64,000 bases of DNA. Source: Paenibacillus sp. GP183. GTDB taxonomy: Bacteria; Bacillota; Bacilli; Paenibacillales; NBRC-103111. Below are positions 17,609-28,069 of the stretch, one piece after another (the first letter of the stretch is position 1; each line of letters starts with the position of its first letter). The DNA lies in contig NZ_FNSW01000001.1 in the NCBI RefSeq assembly GCF_900104695.1, positions 1,674,001 to 1,738,000 of the forward strand, in the 5' to 3' direction. A program made the position numbers and the translations under genes. The notes below the pieces were generated by a model, which had not been told where the DNA came from, ran no database searches, and worked only from the letters and a program-made list of their open reading frames with translations.

Positions 17609-19216
17609 TTACCACACGCTCACGGCTCCGTCCGTTCTAGGTTCCGTTCCTCCCTCTAAAACGCCGTCACCATTTCTCCAAATGATTTGCCCCCTGCCGA
17701 ATCCGGTTGAGCCTACGCCCCACTTCACCTGATGTCCCATTCTTCGCAGAGCTTCCGCAATGTGCTCCGGAACCGAGTGCTCCAATTCCACCGTCTTTCC
17801 TTCCATCCACTGCCACCTTGGCGCATCCAACGACGCCTGGGGGTTTAAATGAAAATCGATGGTGTTCATAATAACCTGCACATGACCTTGAGGCTGCATA
17901 AATGCGCCCATAACCCCAAACGGCCCGACAGGTTGATTATCCTTCGTCAGGAAACCGGGGATTATCGTATGATAGGTTTTCTTACCGGGCTCCAGGCAGT
18001 TGTCATGCGCTGGATCTAACGAAAAGTTTCTGCCGCGGTTTTGCAGACTGATGCCCGTACCCGGGATGACGATGCCGGACCCAAACCCCGCATAATTGCT
18101 TTGGATAAAGGAAACCATGTTGCCTTCCCCGTCTGCTGTAGCCAAATAGACAGTCCCGCCTTTGGGCAGGCTTCCCGGCTCCGGGAGCAGCGCCTGCTTT
18201 CCGATCTTTTTTCTTCTCTCTTCCGCATACTCGTCCGAGAGCAAATCATCGACCGAAACTTTCATTTTGGCGGGGTCGGTAATATATTTCTTTCCGTCCT
18301 CAAATGCAAGCTTCATCGCCTCGATCTGCTTATGATACGTATCCGGACAATCCTTGGACGTAAATTCGAAGCCTTTTAAAATATTTAGGGCCATGAGCGC
18401 GACGATTCCTTGACCGTTGGGTGGAATTTCCCACACATCGTATCCCCGGTAATTCACCTTAATCGGCTCTACCCATTCCGGCTTATAACCCGCCAGGTCC
18501 TCTTTTGCAAGAAAACCTCCATGCCGCTTGAAAAATGCGTCGATTTTCTCTGCCAATTCCCCACGGTAAAAGGCGTCAGCTTTCGTTTCCGCGATAAGCT
18601 TCAATGTTTCCGCGTGCGCTTTCGAGCTCCACATTTCGCCGATGCTCGGCGCTCTGCCCTGCGGCGCGAACGTCTCAAACCAGCCGGCAAACTCAGGTCC
18701 CTTTAACTCCTGCTTATATTTATCGAATGCTTCGCTCCACATGTTTCCCAGATTCGAGGAAATCGGAAAACCGTTGCGTGCATATTCAATCGCAGGCCGC
18801 AGAACTTCCGTCAACGGAAGCTTCCCGAACCGTTCGGACAATTCCGCCCAAGCGGCAGGAGCTCCGGGAACCGTCACGGGAACGAGTCCGTATAATGGCA
18901 TTTCCGAGTAACCAGCTTTATTCAGGGCTTCAATGGATATGCTTCCCGGGGCCGGTCCGCTCGCATTTAATCCATGCAGCTTGCCTTGGGTCCAAACCAG
19001 AGCAAATGCATCCGATCCGATGCCGTTGGCTGTAGGCTCTACCACCGTTAAACAAGCAGCGGTGGCGATGGCTGCATCTATGGCATTGCCGCCTTTTTTT
19101 AAAATCTCAAGCCCCGCCTCCGCAGCCAACGGCTGTGACGTAGCCACCATGCCATTTTTCGCGAATTGAACTTTTCTTCTGGATGGGTAAGGATAATAAC
19201 TCGAATCGTACTCCAT
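17609..19216 (-). CDS. Gamma-glutamyltransferase family protein (cytoplasmic YwrD-like type)
   Basis: 535 residues, no signal peptide. N-terminal 'NGMVATSQPLAAEAGLEILKKGGNAIDAAIATAACLTVVEP' is the family hallmark. The expected self-cleavage Thr is in 'GGTVYLATADGEGNMVSFIQSNY' at about residue 355, which would split the chain into about 38- and 19-kDa parts. Family members hydrolyse or transfer gamma-glutamyl groups. With asparaginase, isoaspartyl peptidase and amidase in the same cluster, it suggests stepwise opening of an amide- or gamma-glutamyl-containing substrate. Confidence 0.9.
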   Translation of the reverse strand: MEYDSSYYPYPSRRKVQFAKNGMVATSQPLAAEAGLEILKKGGNAIDAAIATAACLTVVEPTANGIGSDAFALVWTQGKLHGLNASGPAPGSISIEALNKAGYSEMPLYGLVPVTVPGAPAAWAELSERFGKLPLTEVLRPAIEYARNGFPISSNLGNMWSEAFDKYKQELKGPEFAGWFETFAPQGRAPSIGEMWSSKAHAETLKLIAETKADAFYRGELAEKIDAFFKRHGGFLAKEDLAGYKPEWVEPIKVNYRGYDVWEIPPNGQGIVALMALNILKGFEFTSKDCPDTYHKQIEAMKLAFEDGKKYITDPAKMKVSVDDLLSDEYAEERRKKIGKQALLPEPGSLPKGGTVYLATADGEGNMVSFIQSNYAGFGSGIVIPGTGISLQNRGRNFSLDPAHDNCLEPGKKTYHTIIPGFLTKDNQPVGPFGVMGAFMQPQGHVQVIMNTIDFHLNPQASLDAPRWQWMEGKTVELEHSVPEHIAEALRRMGHQVKWGVGSTGFGRGQIIWRNGDGVLEGGTEPRTDGAVSVW

Positions 19217-19265
19217 GTTTTCAGACTCCTTCGATAGGCTTTAATATGAAGCTACTGCAAATAAC

Positions 19266-20267
19266 TTACAGCGAAAATGCGGCTTGGAGCCTGCCGATAA
19301 TCTCTTCACGCGCATTGCGAATCAAAGGTGTATGATGAGGCTCAAGAGCCTTCAAGTCGGTTTCAGTCAAATAGCCTAGCTGCTCAAGAATGGCGACAAC
19401 GGTAGGATATGCGGCCCGGGCGTTCCCGTCCTCTACCTTAACCGCAATGCCGATTCCTTGACCGATAATGCCAGCGGCGTAAACGCCCTCAGCACCCGCT
19501 TTTCCTACGATCCGTCCTTTTAAAGCAGTCATTAAGTCGGTACAGAACCGGTCCTTTCCGCCGACCATTTCCGGATGCTCCATCATTGCCGAGGCAATTC
19601 GCTCCAGCGTTTGGCGGCGGGGCTCAGGCAGCTCTGACGGGTCGGACAATTTGGCAAACGCTAAGGCTAAACGATTCAGTGGCAGCCCAAATACCGGCAC
19701 GCCGCAGCCGTCAACGCCGATCACGATATCCTCTGAATTCATGCCCGCCATATCCGCCACCGCAGCCCGCATCATCACTTGCACCGGATGGTCGACTTGG
19801 CGGTAACTCTCCAGGTCCGCTCCAAGATGGCTTGCCAATGCGAGCATACCAGAATGTTTACCTGAGCAGTTGTTGTAGATCGGCGTTAATTCTCCGCCTG
19901 AACGTATTAGCTTCTTGTAATTTTCCTCATCGCGCGGTGCATGAATTCCGCACTGTAAAGCCTCCTCCGAAACGCCGATACGCGCCAGAAGATCCGCTAC
20001 CCGATCCGTGTGCCTCTCCTCTCCACTGTGGGAAGCGCAACAAAGCGCGAGATCAGCCGATGTAAAAAGATAACGATCGGCAGCTCCCGATTCCACAACC
20101 GGAATAGCCTGCAGCGGCTTAGAGGATGAGCGGACAAACGTCACATGGCGGGGGTCGCCTAAACCGTGCAGCACGTTTCCTTTCAAATCCACCACGGCGA
20201 CATGGCCGTAATGATTGCTTTCAATTAGTGGACCTCTATACACATGAATAAGCTGTGTTGCAGACAT
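19266..20267 (-). CDS. L-asparaginase II family protein
   Basis: 333 residues, matching the asparaginase II family (Rhizobium etli type, unrelated to classical AnsA/B): 'HVYRGPLIESNHYGHVAVVD', 'SSSKPLQAIPVVESGAA', 'YNNCSGKHSGMLALA' and 'GVDGCGVPVFGLPL'. The conserved cysteine- and serine-bearing segments look intact. AAAGGAG precedes the start. It releases ammonia from asparagine or a related amide. Confidence 0.9.
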   Translation of the reverse strand: MSATQLIHVYRGPLIESNHYGHVAVVDLKGNVLHGLGDPRHVTFVRSSSKPLQAIPVVESGAADRYLFTSADLALCCASHSGEERHTDRVADLLARIGVSEEALQCGIHAPRDEENYKKLIRSGGELTPIYNNCSGKHSGMLALASHLGADLESYRQVDHPVQVMMRAAVADMAGMNSEDIVIGVDGCGVPVFGLPLNRLALAFAKLSDPSELPEPRRQTLERIASAMMEHPEMVGGKDRFCTDLMTALKGRIVGKAGAEGVYAAGIIGQGIGIAVKVEDGNARAAYPTVVAILEQLGYLTETDLKALEPHHTPLIRNAREEIIGRLQAAFSL

Positions 20268-20370
20268 AGCTCAAACTCCTTTAATTTTAATGGTGTTGGC
20301 ATAAACAACCCGACGCAGTTTGCATGTGATAGACACATCCGGCGCCGGGCCATCATACTTCCTGATATCC

Positions 20371-21945
20371 TTAATTTTTACTCATATTAACGGTGCGGAT
20401 CATGCCGTCGGGTACGTACTTATAGCCTTGAACCGCCTTTGAAAGTCCGAAAACATAATTAGGATGATACAGAAAAACATAAGGGATATCCGTATTGATC
20501 GTTTTCATCACATTTTCGTAAATCACTTTGCGCTTGGCTAGATCATCCTCAGTACGGGATGCATTGAGAAGTTTGTCGACTTCCGGATTGCTGTATTTGG
20601 AATAGTTTAAAAAGCCGCCTGTTATGTTATAATCGTAAGCATTTTGGTCCGGGTCAGGTCGTCCGCTCCACGTAGCCAGAATCGCCTCGAAATTCGTTTT
20701 AACCAGATGATCCTGATTCGCAGTGGCGTCAAGGGCTTCCAGAGTGACATTGATGCCGGCCGGCTTAAGCATCCCTTGAATCATTTGGACAACCTGCTGG
20801 AACGTCTGATTTTGGATATACTGCAGTGTAAAGGAGAATCCGTTCGGTACGCCTGCCTTATTCAGAAGCTCTTTAGCCTTTGCTAAGTCAGGCTTTGCAG
20901 CTTTATCACTGGCGCCATAAGCAAAATGTGAAGGGACAAAAGGCGAATGCGCCGGAATAGCCGCACCGTTCAACACCACGTTGACAATGGCATCCCGATC
21001 AATCAACAGATCAACAGCCTGACGCAGTTCCACCTTATCGAAAGGTGCTTTATTCAAATTCATATGAAATCCGACAAACCCTTGACCCGCTTCGTTAATG
21101 ACAAGAGATTTAGGGTCGCTTTTCATATTGGCAATTTCCTTGAAAGGAAACGAGTCGGTCATGTCGACGGCACCGCTCTTCAAATTGATAAATGCGACAT
21201 TCGGGTCCGGAAAGATTTTAAAGACGACCTGGTCGAGCTTCGGCAAGCCCTGCTGCCAATAATTCGGGTTCTTTTCCAGGATAAGCGATGATCCTCGGGT
21301 GTATTTACTAAACTTAAAAGGTCCTGTACCCACCGGATTCGATGTAAAGTCTTTGCCATATTTTTTTACCGCATCCGGCGATACCATCATGCCCGAACGG
21401 TCTGTTAAAATGGAGAGAAAGGCGGAAAATGGCTGTGTAAGCTCGATCTGCACCGTATTCGTATCTACCACCGTTACTTTATTCACAAATTTCAGCTCGT
21501 TTTTACGCGGGGAAGTGTCTTGCTTATTGCGCTCAAAGTTAAACTTGACAGCTTCGGCGTTAAAGTCGGTTCCATCCTGGAATTTGACCCCTTGACGCAG
21601 ATTGAGCGTATACGTTTTTTTATCGCCCGACACACTCCATTTTTCGGCCAGCATCGGCACAATGTTACCAGAAGCGTCTAAATCGACCAGCTTGTCGTAA
21701 ATGCTTTGATAGATTTGTCGTTCATAAAAGACAGCTGAAGCGCTGGGATCCAGCGTCACAGGGTCCGCTTGCAGCGAGATGTTTAACGTGCCTCCTGTTT
21801 TCGGTGCACTGCTGGCAGTACTCGCACTCGTGCTCGTGCTGTCTGCTGTTGTCTGCTTGGCGGTACCGGCGGAACATCCTATTACCGTTAGCAGCAAAGA
21901 GGACGCTATCGCTAAATTGGCGATCCACTTGATGTTTTTTCTCAT
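20371..21945 (-). CDS. ABC transporter solute-binding lipoprotein (peptide/opine/nickel family 5)
   Basis: 524 residues from the ATG at 21945, which has GTGGAGGG before it. A lipoprotein signal ends in 'LTVIGC' with the lipidated Cys at 24, followed by a Ser/Thr/Ala-rich linker. 'LQADPVTLDPSASAVFYERQIYQSIYDKLV' and 'GTGPFKFSKY' identify the SBP_bac_5 family (DppA/OppA-like). It serves the Dpp-type permease and ATPases encoded upstream. Unusually, creatininase and amidase genes lie between permease and binding protein. Confidence 0.92.
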   Translation of the reverse strand: MRKNIKWIANLAIASSLLLTVIGCSAGTAKQTTADSTSTSASTASSAPKTGGTLNISLQADPVTLDPSASAVFYERQIYQSIYDKLVDLDASGNIVPMLAEKWSVSGDKKTYTLNLRQGVKFQDGTDFNAEAVKFNFERNKQDTSPRKNELKFVNKVTVVDTNTVQIELTQPFSAFLSILTDRSGMMVSPDAVKKYGKDFTSNPVGTGPFKFSKYTRGSSLILEKNPNYWQQGLPKLDQVVFKIFPDPNVAFINLKSGAVDMTDSFPFKEIANMKSDPKSLVINEAGQGFVGFHMNLNKAPFDKVELRQAVDLLIDRDAIVNVVLNGAAIPAHSPFVPSHFAYGASDKAAKPDLAKAKELLNKAGVPNGFSFTLQYIQNQTFQQVVQMIQGMLKPAGINVTLEALDATANQDHLVKTNFEAILATWSGRPDPDQNAYDYNITGGFLNYSKYSNPEVDKLLNASRTEDDLAKRKVIYENVMKTINTDIPYVFLYHPNYVFGLSKAVQGYKYVPDGMIRTVNMSKN

Positions 21946-22021
21946 TGTTAAACCCTCCACTAATTATTTTTTTTTAAAAGGTTGAATATTGATTGCCATC
22001 TTATTACTTTCATGCGCTTGC

Positions 22022-22738
22022 TTAGCGATCCGCGAAAGCCCACATCGTTTCAATGTCATGGACGATCAAAGGCAGGAGCGCCTTATAAATTCGTTCCCCT
22101 TTTTCAACCGTTGCCGAGGCTGCATCGCCGGAGTAGGCTTCAGGGTAGGCTTTCTTGCCCAGGTTTGGAAATTTCAGATTACGGGGTACAGGAATCGTAT
22201 GCCGGCCGACATTATTCAAGTCGACATAGGCTTCATCGATCGCCATCATGGTGGAGGTTTCATCCTCCCCCGCATGTCCTGTATCCGGAGCGATCGTTAC
22301 AATCGTATCCCGGTAATCCAGCCACCAATTGATGGTCAGTACCGTCACCCCCGCATCCGCCAACTTCTCAGAAACTAGGTTCAAGCTGGCCGCATTGCCG
22401 CCATGTCCGTTAAACAAGATGATATTTTGGAACCCATTGTGGAGGAACCCTTTACCAATTCCCAAAACATACTGGGCGAATGCTTCACCCGAAACATCAA
22501 TAGTCCCGGGGAACGGTGCCAGGCCGAACGAATGGCCGTACGGAATTTCCGGCGCCATCAGCACCTTTTCCCCAATCATGGGATCCAATCTTTTGACAAA
22601 CTCCCTGGGAATTAAGATGTCCGTGCCGAGTGAGCAGTGCGGTCCGTGCGCCTCGATCATGCCGATGGGCAGGAGAACCGTATTCACTTTGTTTTGCAGC
22701 TCTTGAAAAGTAGTCATGTTCAAATCCATCATGTACAT
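22022..22738 (-). CDS. Creatininase family amidohydrolase (copy 2)
   Basis: 238 residues. 'LPIGMIEAHGPHCSLGTDIL', 'IILFNGHGGNAASLNLVSEKLA' and 'DTGHAGEDETSTMMAIDEAYV' supply the metal ligands of the family. It is clearly diverged from copy 1 (16804-17556), so the two probably act on different amides rather than being a recent duplication. GAGAGGAGA lies about 10 bp before the first ATG; a second ATG 6 bp on is also possible. Confidence 0.87.
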   Translation of the reverse strand: MYMMDLNMTTFQELQNKVNTVLLPIGMIEAHGPHCSLGTDILIPREFVKRLDPMIGEKVLMAPEIPYGHSFGLAPFPGTIDVSGEAFAQYVLGIGKGFLHNGFQNIILFNGHGGNAASLNLVSEKLADAGVTVLTINWWLDYRDTIVTIAPDTGHAGEDETSTMMAIDEAYVDLNNVGRHTIPVPRNLKFPNLGKKAYPEAYSGDAASATVEKGERIYKALLPLIVHDIETMWAFADR

Positions 22739-22761
22739 CGTTTGTTCTCTCCTCTCTTATT

Positions 22762-24156
22762 TCAGGATAATACAGGGCGTCTGGTTAACGGATTTTTACG
22801 CTCATAAGCATGGGCGATTGAAAGGATATCCGCTTCGCCAAAATATTTGCCGACAAATTGCAGCCCAATCGGCAACCCTTCTTCCGTAAATCCGCCGTTG
22901 ATGGAAATGGCGGGATGACCGCTTAAATTAAAAGGCGCCGTAAAAAAGACTTCGTTATGCGAATCGTCGCCCATTGCCGGGTCTTCTTCCGGCGCAGGAA
23001 AAGCGACTGTAGGCGTCACGATGGCGTCGACACGGTCAAATACATGATGCACCTCCCTTTTGAAGGCATGCATTGCTTCGAGTCCATCCAGATAATCAAA
23101 AGCTGTCTGGGAAATGCCCTGCTGCAGTTGCAGATAGGTGGCCACGGCATAATCTTTCTCACGGTCCAGCCACTTCCGATGAACATAACTGGCTTCCGGC
23201 AGCATGATTTTCATCAGATTCTCTTCCGCCGAAGAAAGTCCCGGCATATCCACCTCCACAATTTCGCAGCCTGCTTCCGAAAGACATTGCAGCGCTTGAT
23301 TAAAAACGCTTTTTACTTCCTCGGTTCCGTGATCCAATAATGCCTTCGGTAAAATCCCGATCCGTGTGCCGGCAAGCTCCCGGTCTAGTCCTGCCGCATA
23401 AGAAGCGGGTTTCGAAAGCTTAGGGTCGGAAAACTGGTCGCGCGGGTCATAACCGGCCATCGCATCCAGAAAGACCGCAGCATCTTGTACGGAACGCGTG
23501 ATAGGTCCTGCATGATCCAAAGACCAAGAGAGTGGAAACACGCCGAACGCGCTGACCAGCCCATACGTCGGTTTCAGTCCGACCACTCCGCAGTAAGAAG
23601 CCGGAATGCGAATGGAACCTCCCGTATCTGTCCCGATCGAGCCGTATCCGATGCCTGCGGCAACCGCAGCAGCACTGCCGCTGCTCGATCCGCCGGCCGT
23701 TCGGGTTGTATCCCACGGATTGTTGCATTGACCATAGTCGGGGTGCACCGCGCCATAGGCAAACTCGAGCATGTTGGTTTTGCCAAAGAGAATCGCGCCT
23801 GACGCCTCCAATTTTTCAACGGCCGTCGCTGTATACGTTGGTATAAAATCGCCATATATTCTCGAGCCGCAGGTTGTCTTGACATGTTCCGTATAGAACA
23901 AATCTTTCGCCGAGTATGGAATACCTGTCAAAATCGGGACATTATCATGCTGTAAGAAAGCCCGTTCCGCCTTTTGGGCCGCATCCAATACTTGCTCGCC
24001 CAACACGGAGATAAATGCATTCAGTCGAGGCTCCCATTCTTCCATCCGCCGCAATACAAGCTTTACGACCTCAACAGGCGAAATTTCCTTGGAGCGATAC
24101 AAGGCGGCTACTTCGGATATTGATAAAAACAAGACATCATCCATCGTACTTTTCAT
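22762..24156 (-). CDS. Amidase (amidase signature family)
   Basis: 464 residues of the GatA/AtzF-like amidase signature family. The Ser-cisSer-Lys triad is visible: Lys84 in '[10 protein letters not shown]', the cis-Ser in '[15 protein letters not shown]' near 157-159 and the nucleophile Ser181 in '[12 protein letters not shown]'. It hydrolyses a carboxamide to acid and ammonia. No gatB or gatC partner is near, so it is catabolic, not tRNA-dependent. GGGGGG precedes the ATG. Confidence 0.9.
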   Translation of the reverse strand: MKSTMDDVLFLSISEVAALYRSKEISPVEVVKLVLRRMEEWEPRLNAFISVLGEQVLDAAQKAERAFLQHDNVPILTGIPYSAKDLFYTEHVKTTCGSRIYGDFIPTYTATAVEKLEASGAILFGKTNMLEFAYGAVHPDYGQCNNPWDTTRTAGGSSSGSAAAVAAGIGYGSIGTDTGGSIRIPASYCGVVGLKPTYGLVSAFGVFPLSWSLDHAGPITRSVQDAAVFLDAMAGYDPRDQFSDPKLSKPASYAAGLDRELAGTRIGILPKALLDHGTEEVKSVFNQALQCLSEAGCEIVEVDMPGLSSAEENLMKIMLPEASYVHRKWLDREKDYAVATYLQLQQGISQTAFDYLDGLEAMHAFKREVHHVFDRVDAIVTPTVAFPAPEEDPAMGDDSHNEVFFTAPFNLSGHPAISINGGFTEEGLPIGLQFVGKYFGEADILSIAHAYERKNPLTRRPVLS

Positions 24157-24169
24157 TCACAACCCCCCG

Positions 24170-25075
24170 TTACCGTTTCAATTTCGGATCCAGAACTTCG
24201 CGGATTCCGTCTCCCAGCAGGTTAAAGCCAAGCACAACTAAGAAAATGGCAATTCCGGGCCATAATGCAAGCAGCGGATCGGTGTTCAGATAGCCCTGCG
24301 CAATTTTCAGCATCGTTCCCCAGCTCGGCTGCTCCGGCCTTGCGCCAAGCCCCAAATAAGATAACCCAGCTTCAGCAATGATCGCGGCAGCCATCGTTAA
24401 TGTCGTCTGCACCAGCAGCGGACCCATCACATTGGGAAGCACGTGCAAAAACATAATTCGCAGATTGCGGGCTCCGATGGCCTCAGCCGCCTGAACATAC
24501 TCCAGGCTGCGAACCGTGAGCACTTGCGCGCGCGTGATCCGGACAAATGCCGGGAAAAAGCCGATGCCAATGGCTACGATCACGTTGGTAAACCCGCCGC
24601 CAAGCGCTGCTGCCATTGCCATCGCCAGAATGATGGAAGGAAACGCCTGCATCGCATCGACCACACGCATCACAACCCACTCATCCCAAAATCCGCGGAA
24701 ATAACCACTGATCAGCCCTAGAGGAACCCCAATCAGCATCGCAATGCCGACGGAAACTACCGAAGCTTCCAGAGAGAGTCGGGCCCCGTACAGCAGCCTG
24801 GAAAACGTATCCCGTCCCAAATCATCCGTACCCAGAAGATGACCGCCTCCGGGCGGTTTCAGCACGGAGGAATAATCCTGATAAAGCGGATCATGCGTGG
24901 TGATCCATGGCGCAATAATTGAAATAAGCACTAACCCTCCAAAAATGACCCCTCCGATGACGGCAAGCTTATTGCGCGCAAAACGCTTAAAAAACTGCCG
25001 CCACTGACGTTGGGGATGCTTCCGGACGGCAAGTCCGGCTTCTCTCTCACCAACCGGCTGAACCGACTGACTCAT
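24170..25075 (-). CDS. ABC transporter permease, DppC type
   Basis: 301 residues with an N-terminal basic segment, six membrane helices and the EAA-type loop 'VQAAEAIGARNLRIMFLHVLPNVMGPLLV'. The 'GTDDLGRDTFSRLLYGARLSL' stretch is typical of DppC/OppC. Its start overlaps the dppB-type gene by 4 bp. Forms the membrane channel with that protein. Confidence 0.92.
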   Translation of the reverse strand: MSQSVQPVGEREAGLAVRKHPQRQWRQFFKRFARNKLAVIGGVIFGGLVLISIIAPWITTHDPLYQDYSSVLKPPGGGHLLGTDDLGRDTFSRLLYGARLSLEASVVSVGIAMLIGVPLGLISGYFRGFWDEWVVMRVVDAMQAFPSIILAMAMAAALGGGFTNVIVAIGIGFFPAFVRITRAQVLTVRSLEYVQAAEAIGARNLRIMFLHVLPNVMGPLLVQTTLTMAAAIIAEAGLSYLGLGARPEQPSWGTMLKIAQGYLNTDPLLALWPGIAIFLVVLGFNLLGDGIREVLDPKLKR

Positions 25076-26025
25076 TTTTTCCCGCCCCTTTCAGCTATGC
25101 GCGGATCAATTATCGTGTACAAAATGTCAATCGTTATATTCACGACAACCACCAGCAGAGCCGATACTAAAATCGCTCCCTGTACTGTGATAAAGTCCCT
25201 TTTGAAAATAGAATCGACAATCAATTGTCCAAACCCCGGAATGGAGTAAATGGTTTCAGTGATGACAAGACCGCCAAGGAGTCCCGAAACGATATTTCCG
25301 CTGCTCGTAAGAACGGGGGTAAAAGAATTTTTCAATGCATGCCCCCATATGACGGTCCGTTCTTTCAATCCCTTGGAATATGCGGTTCGGATATAATCTG
25401 CGTTCATTACCTCAAGCAGACTGCTTCGCTGCATGCGCATCAAAACCGCAGACTCGCGCATCCCCGTGGCAATGATCGGCATGATCATCGCCGCAAGATT
25501 GGCTAGTGGATCGGTAAAAAAGGGAACATAGCCCGATGCTGGCAACCACCCCAATTTAACGGAAAGCAGGACGATCAGCATCATACCGAGCCAAAAGTGC
25601 GGAATGGACATCCCTCCGAGGGCGAAAAGCGTGCTAACATAATCGGCCCATTTACCTGGACGGGTGGCGGAAATAATGCCTGCAGGGATCGCAATCAGGA
25701 CTGCCACCACGAAGGTTCCGAAGGTCAGCTCCAGCGTCACGGGCAGCCTCTGCATAATCAATCCTGATACGGGCGAATTGTCAATCAGCGAGTTCCCGAG
25801 ATTCCCATGAAGCACGCCGCCCAGCCAAGTGAAATATTGAACGATTATCGGCTTGTCCAGACCGAGCTGCTTTTGCAAAGCGGCTACCATCTCCGGTGTT
25901 GCTTCCTGCCCGAGAATGGCCGTGGCCGGATCGCCTGGCAGCATGTGCAGCAATAAAAACACCAAGATTGTGACTATAAAAAGCACCGGAACCGCCAATA
26001 GCAGCCGTCTAACGATAAATATCAT
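25072..26025 (-). CDS. ABC transporter permease, DppB type
   Basis: 317 residues, starting 'MIFIVRRLLLAVPVLFIVTILVFLLLHMLPGDPA', characteristic of DppB/OppB. The cytoplasmic coupling loop 'YIRTAYSKGLKERTVIWGHALKNSFTPVL' and the closing 'GGLVITETIYSIPGFGQLI' are present. Lies 16 bp after the second ATPase gene. Confidence 0.93.
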   Translation of the reverse strand: MIFIVRRLLLAVPVLFIVTILVFLLLHMLPGDPATAILGQEATPEMVAALQKQLGLDKPIIVQYFTWLGGVLHGNLGNSLIDNSPVSGLIMQRLPVTLELTFGTFVVAVLIAIPAGIISATRPGKWADYVSTLFALGGMSIPHFWLGMMLIVLLSVKLGWLPASGYVPFFTDPLANLAAMIMPIIATGMRESAVLMRMQRSSLLEVMNADYIRTAYSKGLKERTVIWGHALKNSFTPVLTSSGNIVSGLLGGLVITETIYSIPGFGQLIVDSIFKRDFITVQGAILVSALLVVVVNITIDILYTIIDPRIAERGGKK

Positions 26026-26041
26026 TGCAATTCTCCTTTCA

Positions 26042-27004
26042 TCAATAAATGTGACAAGATACCCAGTGTCCAGGCGACGTTTGTTTCAGCATGGGCCTCT
26101 CCGACTTACATCTCTCTTCTGCAAAGCGGCAGCGTGTATGGAAAGCACATCCGGTAGGCGGGTTTGAAGGGCTCGGCACTTCTCCGGACATAATAATGCG
26201 TTCGCGGTTTTCCCTCGGATTAGGGTGCGGCAAAGCGGATAACAGGGCTTGCGTATAAGGGTGCTGAGGATTTTCATAAAGCCCGTGCTTGGGCGCCAGC
26301 TCCACCAAACTGCCTAGGTACATGACACCTACTCGGTCGCTGATGTGACGTACCACGGACAAATCATGGGAGATGAACAAATAGGTTAGTTTGAACTGCT
26401 CTTGCAGATCTTTCATAAGGTTGAGAATTTGGGATTGGATAGATACGTCTAACGCAGACACGGGCTCATCCGCCACAATCAGCTTCGGTTTTGTAATCAA
26501 TGCCCGCGCAATGCCGATCCGCTGCCGCTGGCCGCCTGAGAACTCATGCGGGTAACGGTGATAGTGGTGTTCGGAAAGGCCCACAATTTCAAGCAATTCC
26601 TTCACACGCTGCTTCCGTTCGGCACCGGCGGCTAGTCCGTGAATTTTCAAAGGCTCTTCTAAAATGTTACCTACGGTCATTCTCGGATTAAGCGAAGCGA
26701 ATGGATCCTGGAACACGATTTGCATATCCCGGCGTATTTTACGAAGCCCGTCCCCTTTCAGCAAGGAAAGGTTTTGTCCTTGAAAAATGACTTCTCCCGC
26801 CGTCGGCTCCGTTAGACGGATAATCGAGCGGCCGGTGGTCGATTTGCCGCAGCCGGATTCTCCTACGATCCCAAGAGTTTCCCCTTCATTGACGGAGAAT
26901 GTTACATCGTCGACCGCTTTTACATAGCCACTTGTTTTATTGAAGAGGCCGGAGGAAATTGGATAATATTTTTTCAGACCTTGTACTTCAAGCAATACAC
27001 TCAT
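26042..27004 (-). CDS. ABC transporter ATP-binding protein, DppF type
   Basis: 320 residues. Walker A '[14 protein letters not shown]', signature '[17 protein letters not shown]', Walker B '[13 protein letters not shown]' and the C-terminal oligopeptide-transporter domain with '[16 protein letters not shown]' and a Cys cluster '[14 protein letters not shown]'. Start overlaps the DppD-type gene by 4 bp. Confidence 0.93.
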   Translation of the reverse strand: MSVLLEVQGLKKYYPISSGLFNKTSGYVKAVDDVTFSVNEGETLGIVGESGCGKSTTGRSIIRLTEPTAGEVIFQGQNLSLLKGDGLRKIRRDMQIVFQDPFASLNPRMTVGNILEEPLKIHGLAAGAERKQRVKELLEIVGLSEHHYHRYPHEFSGGQRQRIGIARALITKPKLIVADEPVSALDVSIQSQILNLMKDLQEQFKLTYLFISHDLSVVRHISDRVGVMYLGSLVELAPKHGLYENPQHPYTQALLSALPHPNPRENRERIIMSGEVPSPSNPPTGCAFHTRCRFAEERCKSERPMLKQTSPGHWVSCHIY

Positions 27005-27993
27005 TCGTGCGCAGCCTCCTTCATTGCAGTACCTTCATGCAGCCAGCAGCGGCTTTTCTGCCCCCCCTGGAGCTCGAACAGCGGAGGCGAATCTTCCAAG
27101 CATCTGGACTCCACATACGAACACCGAGAGGCAAAACGGCAGCCTTGCTTGACCGAGCCGGGCAGAGGGACGTTGCCGGGAATGGAGTCAAGACGGTATT
27201 GGTCCACATCGACTTTAGGGATCGACTTCATGAGACCCTGGGTATACGGATGTGATGGATTTTCAAATAAAGTGTAAACGTCCGCTTGCTCCACTACCTG
27301 TCCAGCGTACATGACAACCACTCGATCGCACATCTCGGCTACAATGCCCAGATCGTGCGTAATCAGCATGATCGATGTGCCTTGCTTATCGCGCAATTCC
27401 CGCATCAAGTCTAGTATTTGGGCTTGTATGGTGACATCCAGCGCAGTTGTCGGCTCATCCGCGATCAACAGCTCCGGTTCACAGGACATCGCCATCGCGA
27501 TCATCACGCGCTGCCGCATTCCCCCCGAGAGCTGGTGAGGATATTCGTCGATAATTTTTTCAGCGCGTGGAATGTGCACCTTTTTAAGCATTTCAATCGC
27601 ATTTTCACGCGCCTGCTTTTTCGAATATCCCCGGTGTAGCACCACCGATTCGCAAAGCTGATAGCCAATCGTATACACTGGATTGAGGGAGGTCATCGGT
27701 TCCTGAAAGATCATTGCGATCTCGTTTCCGCGAATATTGCGCATTTCGTCTTCCGAAAGCTCCAATAAGTTTTTGCCTTTGTACCGAATCTCGCCTTGAA
27801 TGCGTGTCCCTGTTTTAGGAAGCAGCCGCATGAGAGTTAGTGACGTCACGCTTTTGCCGCAGCCCGATTCTCCAACAATGCCAAGCGTCTCCCCTTTTTT
27901 CACAATAATGTCAACACCGTCAACGGCCGGAATGGTTCGTTCTTCGTTAAAAAAATGGGTCCTGAGCTGTTTAATTTCCAAAATATTGGTCAT
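27001..27993 (-). CDS. ABC transporter ATP-binding protein, DppD type
   Basis: 330 residues from the ATG at 27993, which follows TGGAGGTAGGTTC. Walker A '[14 protein letters not shown]', signature 'HQLSGGMRQRVMIAMAM', Walker B 'LLIADEPTTALD', then the family C-terminal region with 'HPYTQGLMKSIP' and 'CRFASRCSYVESRC'. The second ATPase of the transporter. It is preceded by the isoaspartyl peptidase gene. Confidence 0.92.
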   Translation of the reverse strand: MTNILEIKQLRTHFFNEERTIPAVDGVDIIVKKGETLGIVGESGCGKSVTSLTLMRLLPKTGTRIQGEIRYKGKNLLELSEDEMRNIRGNEIAMIFQEPMTSLNPVYTIGYQLCESVVLHRGYSKKQARENAIEMLKKVHIPRAEKIIDEYPHQLSGGMRQRVMIAMAMSCEPELLIADEPTTALDVTIQAQILDLMRELRDKQGTSIMLITHDLGIVAEMCDRVVVMYAGQVVEQADVYTLFENPSHPYTQGLMKSIPKVDVDQYRLDSIPGNVPLPGSVKQGCRFASRCSYVESRCLEDSPPLFELQGGQKSRCWLHEGTAMKEAAHE

Positions 27994-28069
27994 GAACCTA
28001 CCTCCAATACATTTCGTAGTTAACACAATGTCCCGGTGTGACTGCAGGGCGGAACTCCAACATCTTATT